Positions 52,246 through 60,498 of a DNA stretch of 64,000 bases are shown here, piece by piece. How positions within the stretch are numbered: position 1 is the stretch's first letter; each line of letters starts with the position of its first letter. This stretch comes from DATFKA01 sp042095835. GTDB taxonomy: Bacteria; Bacteroidota; Bacteroidia; Chitinophagales; Saprospiraceae. Where the stretch lies: contig JBELML010000003.1 in NCBI GenBank assembly GCA_042095835.1, positions 1 to 64,000 of the forward strand. Reading direction: 5' to 3'. The notes below the pieces were generated by a model. The model was given only the letters and a program-made list of their open reading frames with translations, was not told the origin of the DNA and ran no database searches. A program made the position numbers and the translations under genes.

Positions 52246-53691
52246 CTATGCTATTATATCCTTGATGACCTCGCCTGCTACATCGGTCAGGCGGTAGCGT
52301 CGGCCTAGGTGTTTGTAAGTCAGTTTCTCATGATCCAAACCCATTAAATGTAGAATGGTCGCATGAAAATCATTGACATGAACTGGATTCTCTACAATAT
52401 TATATCCAAACTCATCGGTCTCCCCATAAGTCCCAGGTTGGATACCACCTCCTGCCATAAAAATGGAATAACAGCGCGGATGGTGGTCTCTACCGTAATT
52501 ATCTTTACTCAGTCTGCCTTGACAGAAATTAGTTCTACCAAACTCCCCTCCCCAAATGACCAGGGTCTCATCCAGTAGACCTCTTTGTTTTAAATCCTTA
52601 ATTAAGGCAGCCGTCGGTCTATCGACATCTTGGGCTTGACCCTGCATTTCATTGACAAGGTTCCCGTGTTGATCCCAACCTTGATGATAAAGCTGTACAA
52701 ACCGTACGCCCGATTCGGAGAGCTTACGAGCCAGTAGACAGTTAGCGGCGTAGGTACCAGGGACGAGGCACTCACTACCATACATACGGATAATATGTTC
52801 TGGCTCTCGTTGCAAATCGGTCAATTCTGGGACGGCGGTCTGCATCCGATAGGCCATTTCATATTGTTGAATTTTGGCGTGAATTTCGGGGTCACCAAAC
52901 TCTTGGTAGCCCAATTCATTGAGTTGAGCCAGCTTATCAAGCATGCGACGCCTCGATGTACGATCAGCGCCCGCAGGGTTCTCTAAATAATGTACGGCCT
53001 CCTCACTTGCACTAAATTGAATACCTTGGTGGACACTATCCAGAAAACCGTTGGTCCACAACTTAGAATAGACGCCTTGGCCATTCCCTTTGCCCCTTGA
53101 TAAAAGTACCGTATAGTTGGGCAAATTTTTATTCTCACTTCCCAAACCATAGCTCATCCAAGCCCCCATACTCGGGCGGTTGCCTTGCTGTGCACCAGTC
53201 TGCATAAAAGTGAGCGCGGGATCATGGTTAATCGCTTCAGTATGCATGCTTTTAATTACACAAAGCTCATCGGCAATCGAAGCAATGTGTGGAAACAATT
53301 CACTGATCCAGATTCGGTTTTCACCGTATTGAGCAAAGTCAAATTTAGAACCTACCATCGGAAAACGCTCCTGCCCGGAAGTCATTCCCGTCAGACGCTG
53401 GCCCATACGGATAGATGCAGGTAAATCCTCTCCATGCATTTCCCGTAGCTTCGGCTTGTAGTCAAAAGTCTCTAGTTGTGACGGCGCTCCATTTTGAAAA
53501 AGGTAAATAATACGTTTGGCCTTTGGGGCAAAATGGGGTAAACCTAAGGGTAAAGCAGCAGTAGCATCTTCTCCTTTCCACAAGTCAGGCATGAGTAAGG
53601 AACCCAAAGCTACACTACCTAAGCCTAGGCTCATTTTTCCAAGAAAATGCCGGCGGTTGATATTGAGTCGATGTTTTAGGAATTCGTTCAT
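52246..53691 (-). CDS. DUF1501 protein with Tat-type signal
   Basis: A 481-residue exported protein of the DUF1501 family (sulfatase-like alkaline phosphatase superfamily fold). The N-terminus has a twin-arginine motif RRHFLGK (Arg13-Arg14) and a hydrophobic stretch. The core has QNGAPSQLETFD, HQGWDQHGN, WGGEFGRTN and GRDHHPRCYS, family landmarks. These genes occur with DUF1549/DUF1553 partners mainly in Planctomycetota and some Bacteroidota and have no proven reaction. It lies between the DUF1549 gene (63 bases) and the composite cytochrome gene (1 base) on the same strand. Confidence 0.9.
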   Translation of the reverse strand: MNEFLKHRLNINRRHFLGKMSLGLGSVALGSLLMPDLWKGEDATAALPLGLPHFAPKAKRIIYLFQNGAPSQLETFDYKPKLREMHGEDLPASIRMGQRLTGMTSGQERFPMVGSKFDFAQYGENRIWISELFPHIASIADELCVIKSMHTEAINHDPALTFMQTGAQQGNRPSMGAWMSYGLGSENKNLPNYTVLLSRGKGNGQGVYSKLWTNGFLDSVHQGIQFSASEEAVHYLENPAGADRTSRRRMLDKLAQLNELGYQEFGDPEIHAKIQQYEMAYRMQTAVPELTDLQREPEHIIRMYGSECLVPGTYAANCLLARKLSESGVRFVQLYHQGWDQHGNLVNEMQGQAQDVDRPTAALIKDLKQRGLLDETLVIWGGEFGRTNFCQGRLSKDNYGRDHHPRCYSIFMAGGGIQPGTYGETDEFGYNIVENPVHVNDFHATILHLMGLDHEKLTYKHLGRRYRLTDVAGEVIKDIIA

Positions 53692-53754
53692 TGGCTAAAA
53701 TGGGTAAATGCGTGAATGATTAATAAGTGACTGAACTTGATATACCTATTGAAA

Positions 53755-56073
53755 TCAAGTTTTCATGAGGGTTTCTTCCATATTGTAGAGAGCGAGTATG
53801 ACTTGCATTAAAGCGGCAGTAGTGTCGGGCTGCGTCTCCGCTCTTGGATATTCCCCTGCGTCTAAAATCTCCAATGCTTTTTCTGGCTGCCTCTTGAAAG
53901 TATCCCATTCTGCTTGATATAGATCAGATAACAGGGCTAGTTCCTCAGGCTTGGCCGTCCGACAGAGTATACTTTTAAAAGCGCGATGAATCTGCTCTTC
54001 TGTTGCCGTTTCTTCCTGCACAAGTCGCTCCGCGAATACTCTGGAGGCTTCCAAAACCAATGGATCGTTGAGCATCGCCAATGCCTGTAGCGGAGTATTG
54101 GTTCGCAAACGTCTTACCTCGCATTGATCGCGGTTAGAAGCGTCGAATATCAACATTTTTGGTGGCGGTACGGTACGTTTAATAAAAGTATACATTCCTC
54201 GTCGATAGAGGCGAGCACCATGATCTTGATTATACTCCGAAAGCGAACCTCTACCACTAGTAGCAATCTCCCAAATCCCGTCGGGTTGATAAGGCTTTAC
54301 ACTTGGTCCTCCTATCTCGGTGTTGAGTAGGCCCGAGCTATTTAAGACATGGTCTCGTATCAACTCCGCGGGTAAGCGAAGGCGAGGTGCTCTCGACAAA
54401 TATATATTCTCAGGATCGACCTGCAATTTTTGTTGGGTATAAGCAGCAGATTGTCGATAGGTAGCAGATAATACAATCCTTTTTAGTAGGGCTTTGATGT
54501 CCCAATCATTTTCTTGAAAATCTATTGCCAACCAGTCTAACAAGTCCGGATGAGTAGGTAAATCGCCTTGCTTGCCAAAGTCTCCCGCCGTTTTGACGAT
54601 ACCTGCACCAAAAATTTCTTGCCAAATCCGATTGACAAAAACGCGTGCTGTCAGCGGATTTTCTTCATCCAATAACCACTTCGCCAATCCGAGTCGATTG
54701 GCCTCAAAATGGCTGGTGTCAAAAGTGAGGATGTCGGTTGGCGTCGAAAAATAGACTTCATCGACTGGTGCATCATACATACCGCGATCTAAGACATAAG
54801 TAGGGCGAAGAGTATCGGTATCCTCCATCACCATCACCATGACTGCATTTGTATCTGGTTGATTGATGAAATTCAAAATATCCTGGACATCGGTGGCCGA
54901 TATTTCCATATTGGGGGGATCAGCAAAGGAAGCATCGATGGTTCCATAAATTCCTTTTTCTGGCACCTGATTGAAGAAGGCAAAGGTACCATAATAGTCT
55001 TTCTGAGGAATGGGATCATACTTATGATCGTGGCATTTGGCACATTCAAAAGTCATCCCCAGGAATGCTTTTCCAAAAGTATTGGTGCGGTCGGTGACAT
55101 ACTCGATGCGGTATTCTTCATCGATCACACCTCCTTCTTGGGTGATCTTATGATTTCGATTAAAACCTGTCGCTAAAATACTCTCCTTACTTGATTCTGG
55201 AAGGAGATCACCGGCTAGCTGCCAGGTCACAAATTGATCATAGGGATAGTTTTCATTAAAAGCATGGATGACCCAGTCTCGCCAAGGCCACATGGTGCGC
55301 AGTCCATCGTCCTGGTAGCCATGAGAATCCGAGTAGCGTGCTACATCCAACCAATGGATGGCCATACGCTCGCCATAATGAGGACTGGCTAATAACTGAT
55401 CTACGACTTTTTCGTAGGCATCCGGAGAATTATCGGCTAGAAATGCTTCTTGCATATCGATGCTGGGTAACAATCCAGTGAGGTCGAAACAAAGACGTTT
55501 CAGCAATTGCATTTTTGTAGCTTCAGGATTCGGCTTTAGACCATGTTGTGCCATCCGTTGGTAAGTAAAATGGTCGATTGGATTGTGAGCCCAATTCTTT
55601 TTAGCGATTACAGGGATCGCTGCTTGAGTTGGTGCAATAAAAGCCCAATGGTCTTGGTAGGAAGCACCAGATTTGATCCATTTCCCTAGCATTTCTTTTT
55701 CTTCCTCACTCAGCACGAGATTGGATTCAGGAGGAGGCATCTGCTCTATGGGATCATCGCTATGAATACGATGCCATAGCGCAGATTGCTCTACATCTCC
55801 AGGTACAATGGCATATTGCCCTGGACTATCCTTTAAAGCTGCAAAAATCCCTTCTTTGGTATCGAAGCGTAGGCCAGATTCGCGTTTGTTGGCATCTGGT
55901 CCGTGACAGGCAAAGCATTTGTCAGATAAAATGGGTCTAATATGCTGGTTGAAGTCAACAACTGCAGGACTAGCTATATCTGCTTCGCGCTGACAGGCAT
56001 AGTGAAGCAGGCCAATGATAAGTAGTGGCAACCCTATCTTAGATGCTTGTAGGTGGTTAAGACGAAGACGCAT
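53755..56073 (-). CDS. Planctomycete-type cytochrome c / DUF1549-DUF1553 protein
   Basis: A large exported protein (772 residues from the Met at 56073; a Met at 56100 would add nine). The N-terminus has a lipobox-like HYAC, suggesting a lipoprotein. A planctomycete cytochrome c (PSC1) domain follows with heme motif CFACH in NQHIRPILSDKCFACHGPD, ending in MPPPESNLVLS. Then DUF1549 (HWAFIAPTQ..., WLDVARYSDSHGYQDDG, WRDWVIHAFN) and DUF1553 (RVFVNRIWQEIFGAGIV, LNSSGLLNTEIGGPSV, LRRTNTPLQALAMLNDP). This domain set is the standard partner of DUF1501. First gene of the minus-strand cluster; its role in polysaccharide use is inferred, not proven. Confidence 0.9.
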   Translation of the reverse strand: MRLRLNHLQASKIGLPLLIIGLLHYACQREADIASPAVVDFNQHIRPILSDKCFACHGPDANKRESGLRFDTKEGIFAALKDSPGQYAIVPGDVEQSALWHRIHSDDPIEQMPPPESNLVLSEEEKEMLGKWIKSGASYQDHWAFIAPTQAAIPVIAKKNWAHNPIDHFTYQRMAQHGLKPNPEATKMQLLKRLCFDLTGLLPSIDMQEAFLADNSPDAYEKVVDQLLASPHYGERMAIHWLDVARYSDSHGYQDDGLRTMWPWRDWVIHAFNENYPYDQFVTWQLAGDLLPESSKESILATGFNRNHKITQEGGVIDEEYRIEYVTDRTNTFGKAFLGMTFECAKCHDHKYDPIPQKDYYGTFAFFNQVPEKGIYGTIDASFADPPNMEISATDVQDILNFINQPDTNAVMVMVMEDTDTLRPTYVLDRGMYDAPVDEVYFSTPTDILTFDTSHFEANRLGLAKWLLDEENPLTARVFVNRIWQEIFGAGIVKTAGDFGKQGDLPTHPDLLDWLAIDFQENDWDIKALLKRIVLSATYRQSAAYTQQKLQVDPENIYLSRAPRLRLPAELIRDHVLNSSGLLNTEIGGPSVKPYQPDGIWEIATSGRGSLSEYNQDHGARLYRRGMYTFIKRTVPPPKMLIFDASNRDQCEVRRLRTNTPLQALAMLNDPLVLEASRVFAERLVQEETATEEQIHRAFKSILCRTAKPEELALLSDLYQAEWDTFKRQPEKALEILDAGEYPRAETQPDTTAALMQVILALYNMEETLMKT

Positions 56074-56201
56074 CATATTTTTTTCTTTCGGGAAAAACAA
56101 TTCTCCTTTGGAAAAATATGGACTTTGTTAGACAATGCCAAATGAAGCGCATGTTTGATTTTAAGATGATACCTTTTAGCTAGGTATAGCTACTGTGAAG
56201 G

Positions 56202-56759
56202 TTGAAAAATAAAGGCTTGGTTGGAAACCAAGTGATGGTTTTAATGTTTTATCCAGAAAATAGCAAAATGGTGAAGCAGCAAGTCGCAAGTCCGAACAAA
56301 GAACAAATTTTCCAAATGGAAATGGGATGGTGGGTATTTACGGCTATTGTGGTACTGCTGATTTTGTTGCCCATCAATATTTGGATAGAGGGTTTTCCTT
56401 TCTACTTTTTGAATACGGTATATATCGTTACCTTCATCACGCTCACGCGCCATCTTTTCCTACTGAAATATACCTACCTCGCTAAGCGAGAATCTTTGAA
56501 AGTCATTGTCTTCTTCTTATGCTTACCGCTCTTATTTTATGTCATTCAGGAATTGAATCTTTTCCAGACCTTCCTCGATGAAAATGGACCAGAAGCAATG
56601 GTAGGTAGCACTTTAGATATTTCTCAAAGGAGTGCCGTTGCAAAATATATCCATAGTGAGATTTTCTTATTTGGAGTAGGCTCTATCATCAGTGGTGTCC
56701 TGCTCCCCTTGCGCCTTTTATTATCAGTTTGGAGAGGTAGAAACGGTGGAGGTGTCTAG
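56202..56759 (+). CDS. Small membrane protein of unknown function
   Basis: A 185-residue protein with four hydrophobic helices (about 43-60, 67-90, 100-118 and 152-175). No family recognised. The first 22 residues are not obviously coding-like and the Met at 56268 (MVKQQVASPNKEQIF) is a plausible alternative start. It is divergent from the DUF1549 gene and overlaps the convergent lysoplasmalogenase gene by 36 bases at the 3' end. A LPRLLLSVWRGRNGG tail is basic and probably cytoplasmic. Confidence 0.65.
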   Translation: MKNKGLVGNQVMVLMFYPENSKMVKQQVASPNKEQIFQMEMGWWVFTAIVVLLILLPINIWIEGFPFYFLNTVYIVTFITLTRHLFLLKYTYLAKRESLKVIVFFLCLPLLFYVIQELNLFQTFLDENGPEAMVGSTLDISQRSAVAKYIHSEIFLFGVGSIISGVLLPLRLLLSVWRGRNGGGV

Positions 56760-57485
56760 AAAATGCGCTTTGATAGCAGCCAGGATAATCAAGAACTGAC
56801 CAAGTAAGTAAGTCAGCATAATACTGAGCCTGGGCTGCCAAATAGCATACTCCAATTTAAACTTATTGATAGCAATAAGGCTATCGGATAAGATAAAAAG
56901 GAAGGCTCCATAAACGAAAAGCATCCCAATACTTGTACCGACTTTATCGAGCATGCTATAAGCAAAAATGCCCATGAAACTGATTGTGAGAGCATAAATC
57001 AGTACGGGTACCCGTAAAGCATTTGGAATACCTGGCCAAATAAAAAAGAGCAATGCTCCTGAAACCAGCAGCAGCAATACAACGATCCAAGGATGGAGTC
57101 GAATACCTCGCTGCGGATAAGACCAAAATGCCAAGATATAGCAGAGATGGGCGATTAAAAAGCTACCAAGCCCTAGAGCAAACAGAAGATCAGACTGCTG
57201 ACTTTGCTCTACAAACAACAGCAAGGTATCGCCCCCAAAGGAAAAGAAAAGGGCCGCCAGAAAAAACCGATCCCATCTTTTTAGAACCTTTGAACTTGAC
57301 CAATAGAAAAACAGGGCCAAGGCTGGCATTAAAAGCGGTTTAGAAATATAAATCAAGGAAGAGGAGACAGTGGCTTCCAGTAGGATATGTAGAAGAGCGA
57401 TACCGACAAACAGGAATAGCGTCCAGTGCTTAATCGTTGCCGGTAGATCTTGGGAGCTCGTCGGATTTGTCTTCTTCAATGTCAT
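56724..57485 (-). CDS. Lysoplasmalogenase-like membrane protein (YhhN/TMEM86 family)
   Basis: A 253-residue protein with about eight hydrophobic helices matching the YhhN family: ISKPLLMPALALFF, AALFFSFGGDTLLLF and GSFLIAHLCYILAFW, with the conserved Asp and His residues of the family's proposed active site. Family members hydrolyse the vinyl-ether or ester bond of lysoplasmalogens or lysophospholipids. Its start overlaps the end of the cvpA-like gene by 56 bases on the same strand; no shorter Met start exists before the first helix. The 3' end overlaps the convergent small membrane gene. Confidence 0.85.
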   Translation of the reverse strand: MTLKKTNPTSSQDLPATIKHWTLFLFVGIALLHILLEATVSSSLIYISKPLLMPALALFFYWSSSKVLKRWDRFFLAALFFSFGGDTLLLFVEQSQQSDLLFALGLGSFLIAHLCYILAFWSYPQRGIRLHPWIVVLLLLVSGALLFFIWPGIPNALRVPVLIYALTISFMGIFAYSMLDKVGTSIGMLFVYGAFLFILSDSLIAINKFKLEYAIWQPRLSIMLTYLLGQFLIILAAIKAHFLDTSTVSTSPN

Positions 57486-58047
57486 AGAAATAGTTCTCAG
57501 AATCTGCTCGTTCGGTTAGGGTTTCTACCTGATCCATCATATCGATGGCGTAGCTCCAGAATTTCTGAACAGGTTCACGTAGTTCGCCCGCTACGTTCCA
57601 GACGACCGCCGGATACTCTTTCAGGTATACATAAGTACTACTTCCTTCAGTCATTTCTGCTTCTCCTTGCGAAGAACTCATCACGATGAAATTCAAAAGT
57701 ACTGAATAGACCAGGATGGAAGTAGCTCCGACTAATGCACCGCCCGCTACTTGATTGATGATATTAATATTCGCCGTTTGAAGCATGCCTTCTAGACCAC
57801 GCGCCAATAAACGAATAAATAGCATTGTGATCGTAAAAGACAATAATAATCCAGCGATAAACATTAATGGACTATGCTCGTTGAAAATATCTTTTAAGAA
57901 GTTCGTCATAGCTGGTGCAAAACGAATAGCGGCCATTATCCCTAGTGCAATAGAGAGGAGCGTAAAGATAGTCTTGATTATACCTCGAGAAAACCCGACC
58001 ATAAATCCTAGACCTGCGAAGATTAAAAGTAATATATCTATCCACAT
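57430..58047 (-). CDS. CvpA family membrane protein
   Basis: A 205-residue protein with four membrane helices of the CvpA type: ILLLIFAGLGFMVGFSRGIIKTIF, FIAGLLLSFTITMLFIRLLARGL and GGALVGATSILVYSVLLNF. In enterobacteria CvpA is required for colicin V production and affects envelope homeostasis. The C-terminal 50 residues are polar and acidic. It is co-oriented with, and overlaps the start of, the lysoplasmalogenase-like gene by 56 bases. Confidence 0.85.
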   Translation of the reverse strand: MWIDILLLIFAGLGFMVGFSRGIIKTIFTLLSIALGIMAAIRFAPAMTNFLKDIFNEHSPLMFIAGLLLSFTITMLFIRLLARGLEGMLQTANINIINQVAGGALVGATSILVYSVLLNFIVMSSSQGEAEMTEGSSTYVYLKEYPAVVWNVAGELREPVQKFWSYAIDMMDQVETLTERADSENYFYDIEEDKSDELPRSTGND

Positions 58048-58170
58048 AACGTTTGTAATATACAGCTTTAGATTAAATCATGCCTTGGTATTAGACTACT
58101 ACTTGGTTTTATCGGATTAAGCCTTTTTATTTATACATTAAGATAGCTTACAAAACTTGTTATTTAAGAT

Positions 58171-58178
58171 TAAATTTG
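58171..58178 (+). promoter_or_regulatory. -7 box for the 58196 gene
   Basis: TAAATTTG, an exact match, 17 bases before the ATG. The nearest TTG (58157) is too close to be a standard -33 element. Confidence 0.4.
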
Positions 58179-58195
58179 TCTTATAATTCCAGAAA

Positions 58196-58666
58196 ATGAA
58201 AAAATCAATTTTACTTTTCTTATTCCTTAGTTCTACTATTTTTATGGCTGCTCAACCTGCCGCTAATATGCGTAGGGCCTTCATTCTAGGCGAAAACGAG
58301 GAGCAGTATGATGCCATGCGCGTAGAATATGCACGTACCCTCTTGATTGTTTGCGAAAACAACCAGGAGAAAGCATTAACTTCTTGGTTTAAATTATTAA
58401 AAGATATGGAGGCTTATTCTGAAAAGATTGGCCATAGTCTGGACGGTGTCAAACTCTATATCAACGTATTTTGGAATACAGATGGGTCGATTGATCACAT
58501 TGGCATCCTACCGATGAATGACTCGAAGAATATTAAACACGAGAATTTAGTGGCTTTCTTTGCCAGTTTTGTGCGGCAATATACGCCCAAGGATTTGGAG
58601 AGTGATAAAAAGTATAGCCACTACACAACTGTCAACTTTCCAACTTTTGCTGTAAAAGGTGAGTAG
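58196..58666 (+). CDS. Small exported protein of unknown function
   Basis: A 156-residue protein with a signal peptide (about 1-19, FMAAQ). The mature part is alpha/beta with no Cys pair: MRRAFILGENEEQYDAMRVEYARTLLIV, then LKDMEAYSEKIGHSLDGVKLYINVFWNTDGSIDHIGILPMND and a C-terminal FAVKGE. The strand-rich segment around VKLYINVFWNTDGSIDHIG resembles the TonB-C-like or DUF-type C-terminal domains in general shape only. The gene has an exact -7 promoter box upstream and ends 4 bases before the convergent regulator gene. Confidence 0.65.
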   Translation: MKKSILLFLFLSSTIFMAAQPAANMRRAFILGENEEQYDAMRVEYARTLLIVCENNQEKALTSWFKLLKDMEAYSEKIGHSLDGVKLYINVFWNTDGSIDHIGILPMNDSKNIKHENLVAFFASFVRQYTPKDLESDKKYSHYTTVNFPTFAVKGE

Positions 58667-58670
58667 TTGA

Positions 58671-59189
58671 TTATTTGATCATACTCATAAAGGTGCCAAC
58701 GAACCAGTTGGCATCTGACTTGATCAAGGTCTCTAGAGTAGAATCTGCTTTATTGGAGAATAATTTGATTTCCTTGATCATATTCGCGAACTCTTCGGAA
58801 TCAGGATCGGTACCTTCTACACGCGATAGATCATCGAGTACTTTTAGAATAGGCTCGAGTTCTCTCTTCTTCCGATGGATAATAATATTGCGAACCACTT
58901 CCCACATATCCTTTTCGGCAACGAAAAACTCTTTGCGTTCGCCTGGTTTGAGTTCTTTGAAAACCAGGCCCCAATCTATCAATGCTCTTAAATTCATATT
59001 GGCATTACCACGAGAAATTTTGAGCTCTTTAATGATATCATCTGCACAAAGCGAATGTGGTGAGATCAATAAAAGGGCATGAATTTGTGCCATTGTTCGG
59101 TTAATCCCCCAACTGGAGCCTAAGGATCCCCAAGCCTGGAGAAACTTGTCTTTGCCTTCTGGTAATGTCATTTGTTGTATTAGTTTCAA
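58671..59189 (-). CDS. GbsR/MarR-like transcriptional regulator
   Basis: A 172-residue regulator. Helix-turn-helix of the GbsR/MarR type: AQIHALLLISPHSLCADDIIKELKISRGNANMNLRALIDWGLV, followed by the wing KELKPGERKEFFVAEKD and a helical C-terminal half for dimerisation. Members respond to choline, osmolytes or other small molecules. Candidate operator half-sites TAAACAAAA / TTTTGTTTA lie 26-64 bases upstream (59215-59253), consistent with autoregulation. The gene is convergent with 58196. Confidence 0.85.
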   Translation of the reverse strand: MKLIQQMTLPEGKDKFLQAWGSLGSSWGINRTMAQIHALLLISPHSLCADDIIKELKISRGNANMNLRALIDWGLVFKELKPGERKEFFVAEKDMWEVVRNIIIHRKKRELEPILKVLDDLSRVEGTDPDSEEFANMIKEIKLFSNKADSTLETLIKSDANWFVGTFMSMIK

Positions 59190-59214
59190 AACTTACTGAA
59201 AGTACTCAGCATTC

Positions 59215-59253
59215 TAAACAAAAGAGAAAAACAGGTGATTTTGTTTAACAAAA
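59215..59253. promoter_or_regulatory. Candidate operator of the GbsR-like gene
   Basis: TAAACAAAA at 59215-59223 is an exact inverted repeat of TTTTGTTTA at 59239-59247, and TTTTGTTTAACAAAA at 59239-59253 is itself a 15-base palindrome. Position upstream of a MarR-type regulator suggests an autoregulatory binding site. The region up to gcvT (59309) has no other gene. Confidence 0.5.
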
Positions 59254-59308
59254 CCCCTAAAAAGGCTGATTTCCTAAGTAATCTGTTCAATCTTGTTGCT
59301 GTAAGCTT

Positions 59309-60424
59309 TTATTTTTCAATTTTCAAAAAGGGAGGTCTTGTTACTGTTGCTTCAAAAATTTTCTTACCAATACGTACACCTACTGCTGTTCCAGACTTGG
59401 TATAAGGCTTATTTAGATAGCCCATAGCTACAGGATGTCCAAGACTCGGTGAGGAAGTTCCGGAAGTAATCCGACCAATGGCCTCTTCTGAACTGAGGTC
59501 GACTATTTCGTATCCATTCCTAGGTACGCGGCGTCCTTCTAAACTCAGTCCGACCAGGCGTTTTTGAATACCGGCTTCTTTTTGTTCAACAAACAACGCT
59601 CTGCTAAAAAAGTCGCCTTTATTGAGTTTGGTTATCCAGCCCAAACCCGCCTCTAAGGGAGAGGTATTGTCATCCATATCATTGCCATAGAGACAATAGC
59701 CCATTTCTAGCCTCAAGGTATCGCGAGCACCTAGCCCAGCAGGCACGATATCTATTGCTTTTCCCGCCTCAAAAACGGCATCCCAAATAGCAGGTAGCTG
59801 CTCATTGGTAGCGTAAATCTCAAAGCCTCCTGACCCTGTATAGCCGGTAGCCGATAGGAGCACATTCTCAAAGCCTGCAAAAACACCTTTTGTGAAATGA
59901 TAAAAGGGAATCTCCGACAAGTCGACCGAGGTGAGCTTTTGGAGGAGGCCAGTAGCTTTAGGACCTTGTACAGCAATTAAGCCCGTGTGCTCCGAAATAT
60001 TGATCAACTGAGTATCAAAAGTATTGGCCGCATTAACCCAGGCCCAATCCTTTTCGATATTTGAGGCATTCACCACCAACATATAGGCACGCTCTCCATC
60101 AGCACAATTATCTTCTGGTAAGCGGTAGACCAAGAGATCATCGACAATACCTCCATTTTTATTGGGAAAACAGGAATACTGCGCTTGCCCAATCTCCAAC
60201 TTGGAGGCATCGTTACTCGTTACCAACTGTATTAAATCAAGTGCTTCTTTACCGCGTACAATGAATTCGCCCATGTGAGACACATCAAAAACGCCTACAT
60301 TATTTCGTACCGCATGATGCTCTTCTTTAATACCTGTATAGGAGATGGGCATATTATAACCTGCAAAGGGAGCCATTTTTGCTCCCAATTCGATGTGTTT
60401 ATCTGTTAGTGGTGTGTTCTTCAT
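59309..60424 (-). CDS. gcvT: Glycine cleavage system aminomethyltransferase (T-protein)
   Basis: A 371-residue folate enzyme that transfers the methylene unit from the lipoyl-H-protein intermediate to tetrahydrofolate, releasing ammonia. The sequence has the T-protein landmarks: FAGYNMPISYTG, VGVFDVSHMGEFIVRG, ATGYTGSGGFEIYA, GLGARDTLRLEMGYCLYGNDMDDNTSPLEAGLGW (Asp in RDTLRLE is the catalytic base) and TSGTSSPSLGHPVAMGY. Normal length. It is downstream of the HEAT-cyclophilin gene on the same strand (74-base gap). Confidence 0.95.
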   Translation of the reverse strand: MKNTPLTDKHIELGAKMAPFAGYNMPISYTGIKEEHHAVRNNVGVFDVSHMGEFIVRGKEALDLIQLVTSNDASKLEIGQAQYSCFPNKNGGIVDDLLVYRLPEDNCADGERAYMLVVNASNIEKDWAWVNAANTFDTQLINISEHTGLIAVQGPKATGLLQKLTSVDLSEIPFYHFTKGVFAGFENVLLSATGYTGSGGFEIYATNEQLPAIWDAVFEAGKAIDIVPAGLGARDTLRLEMGYCLYGNDMDDNTSPLEAGLGWITKLNKGDFFSRALFVEQKEAGIQKRLVGLSLEGRRVPRNGYEIVDLSSEEAIGRITSGTSSPSLGHPVAMGYLNKPYTKSGTAVGVRIGKKIFEATVTRPPFLKIEK

Positions 60425-60498
60425 GTTTGGTTACTTAGTTAGGGATACCATAGTTGGGTTTTCAACTACTGCAATATATCATTGGTTATATTAGACAA

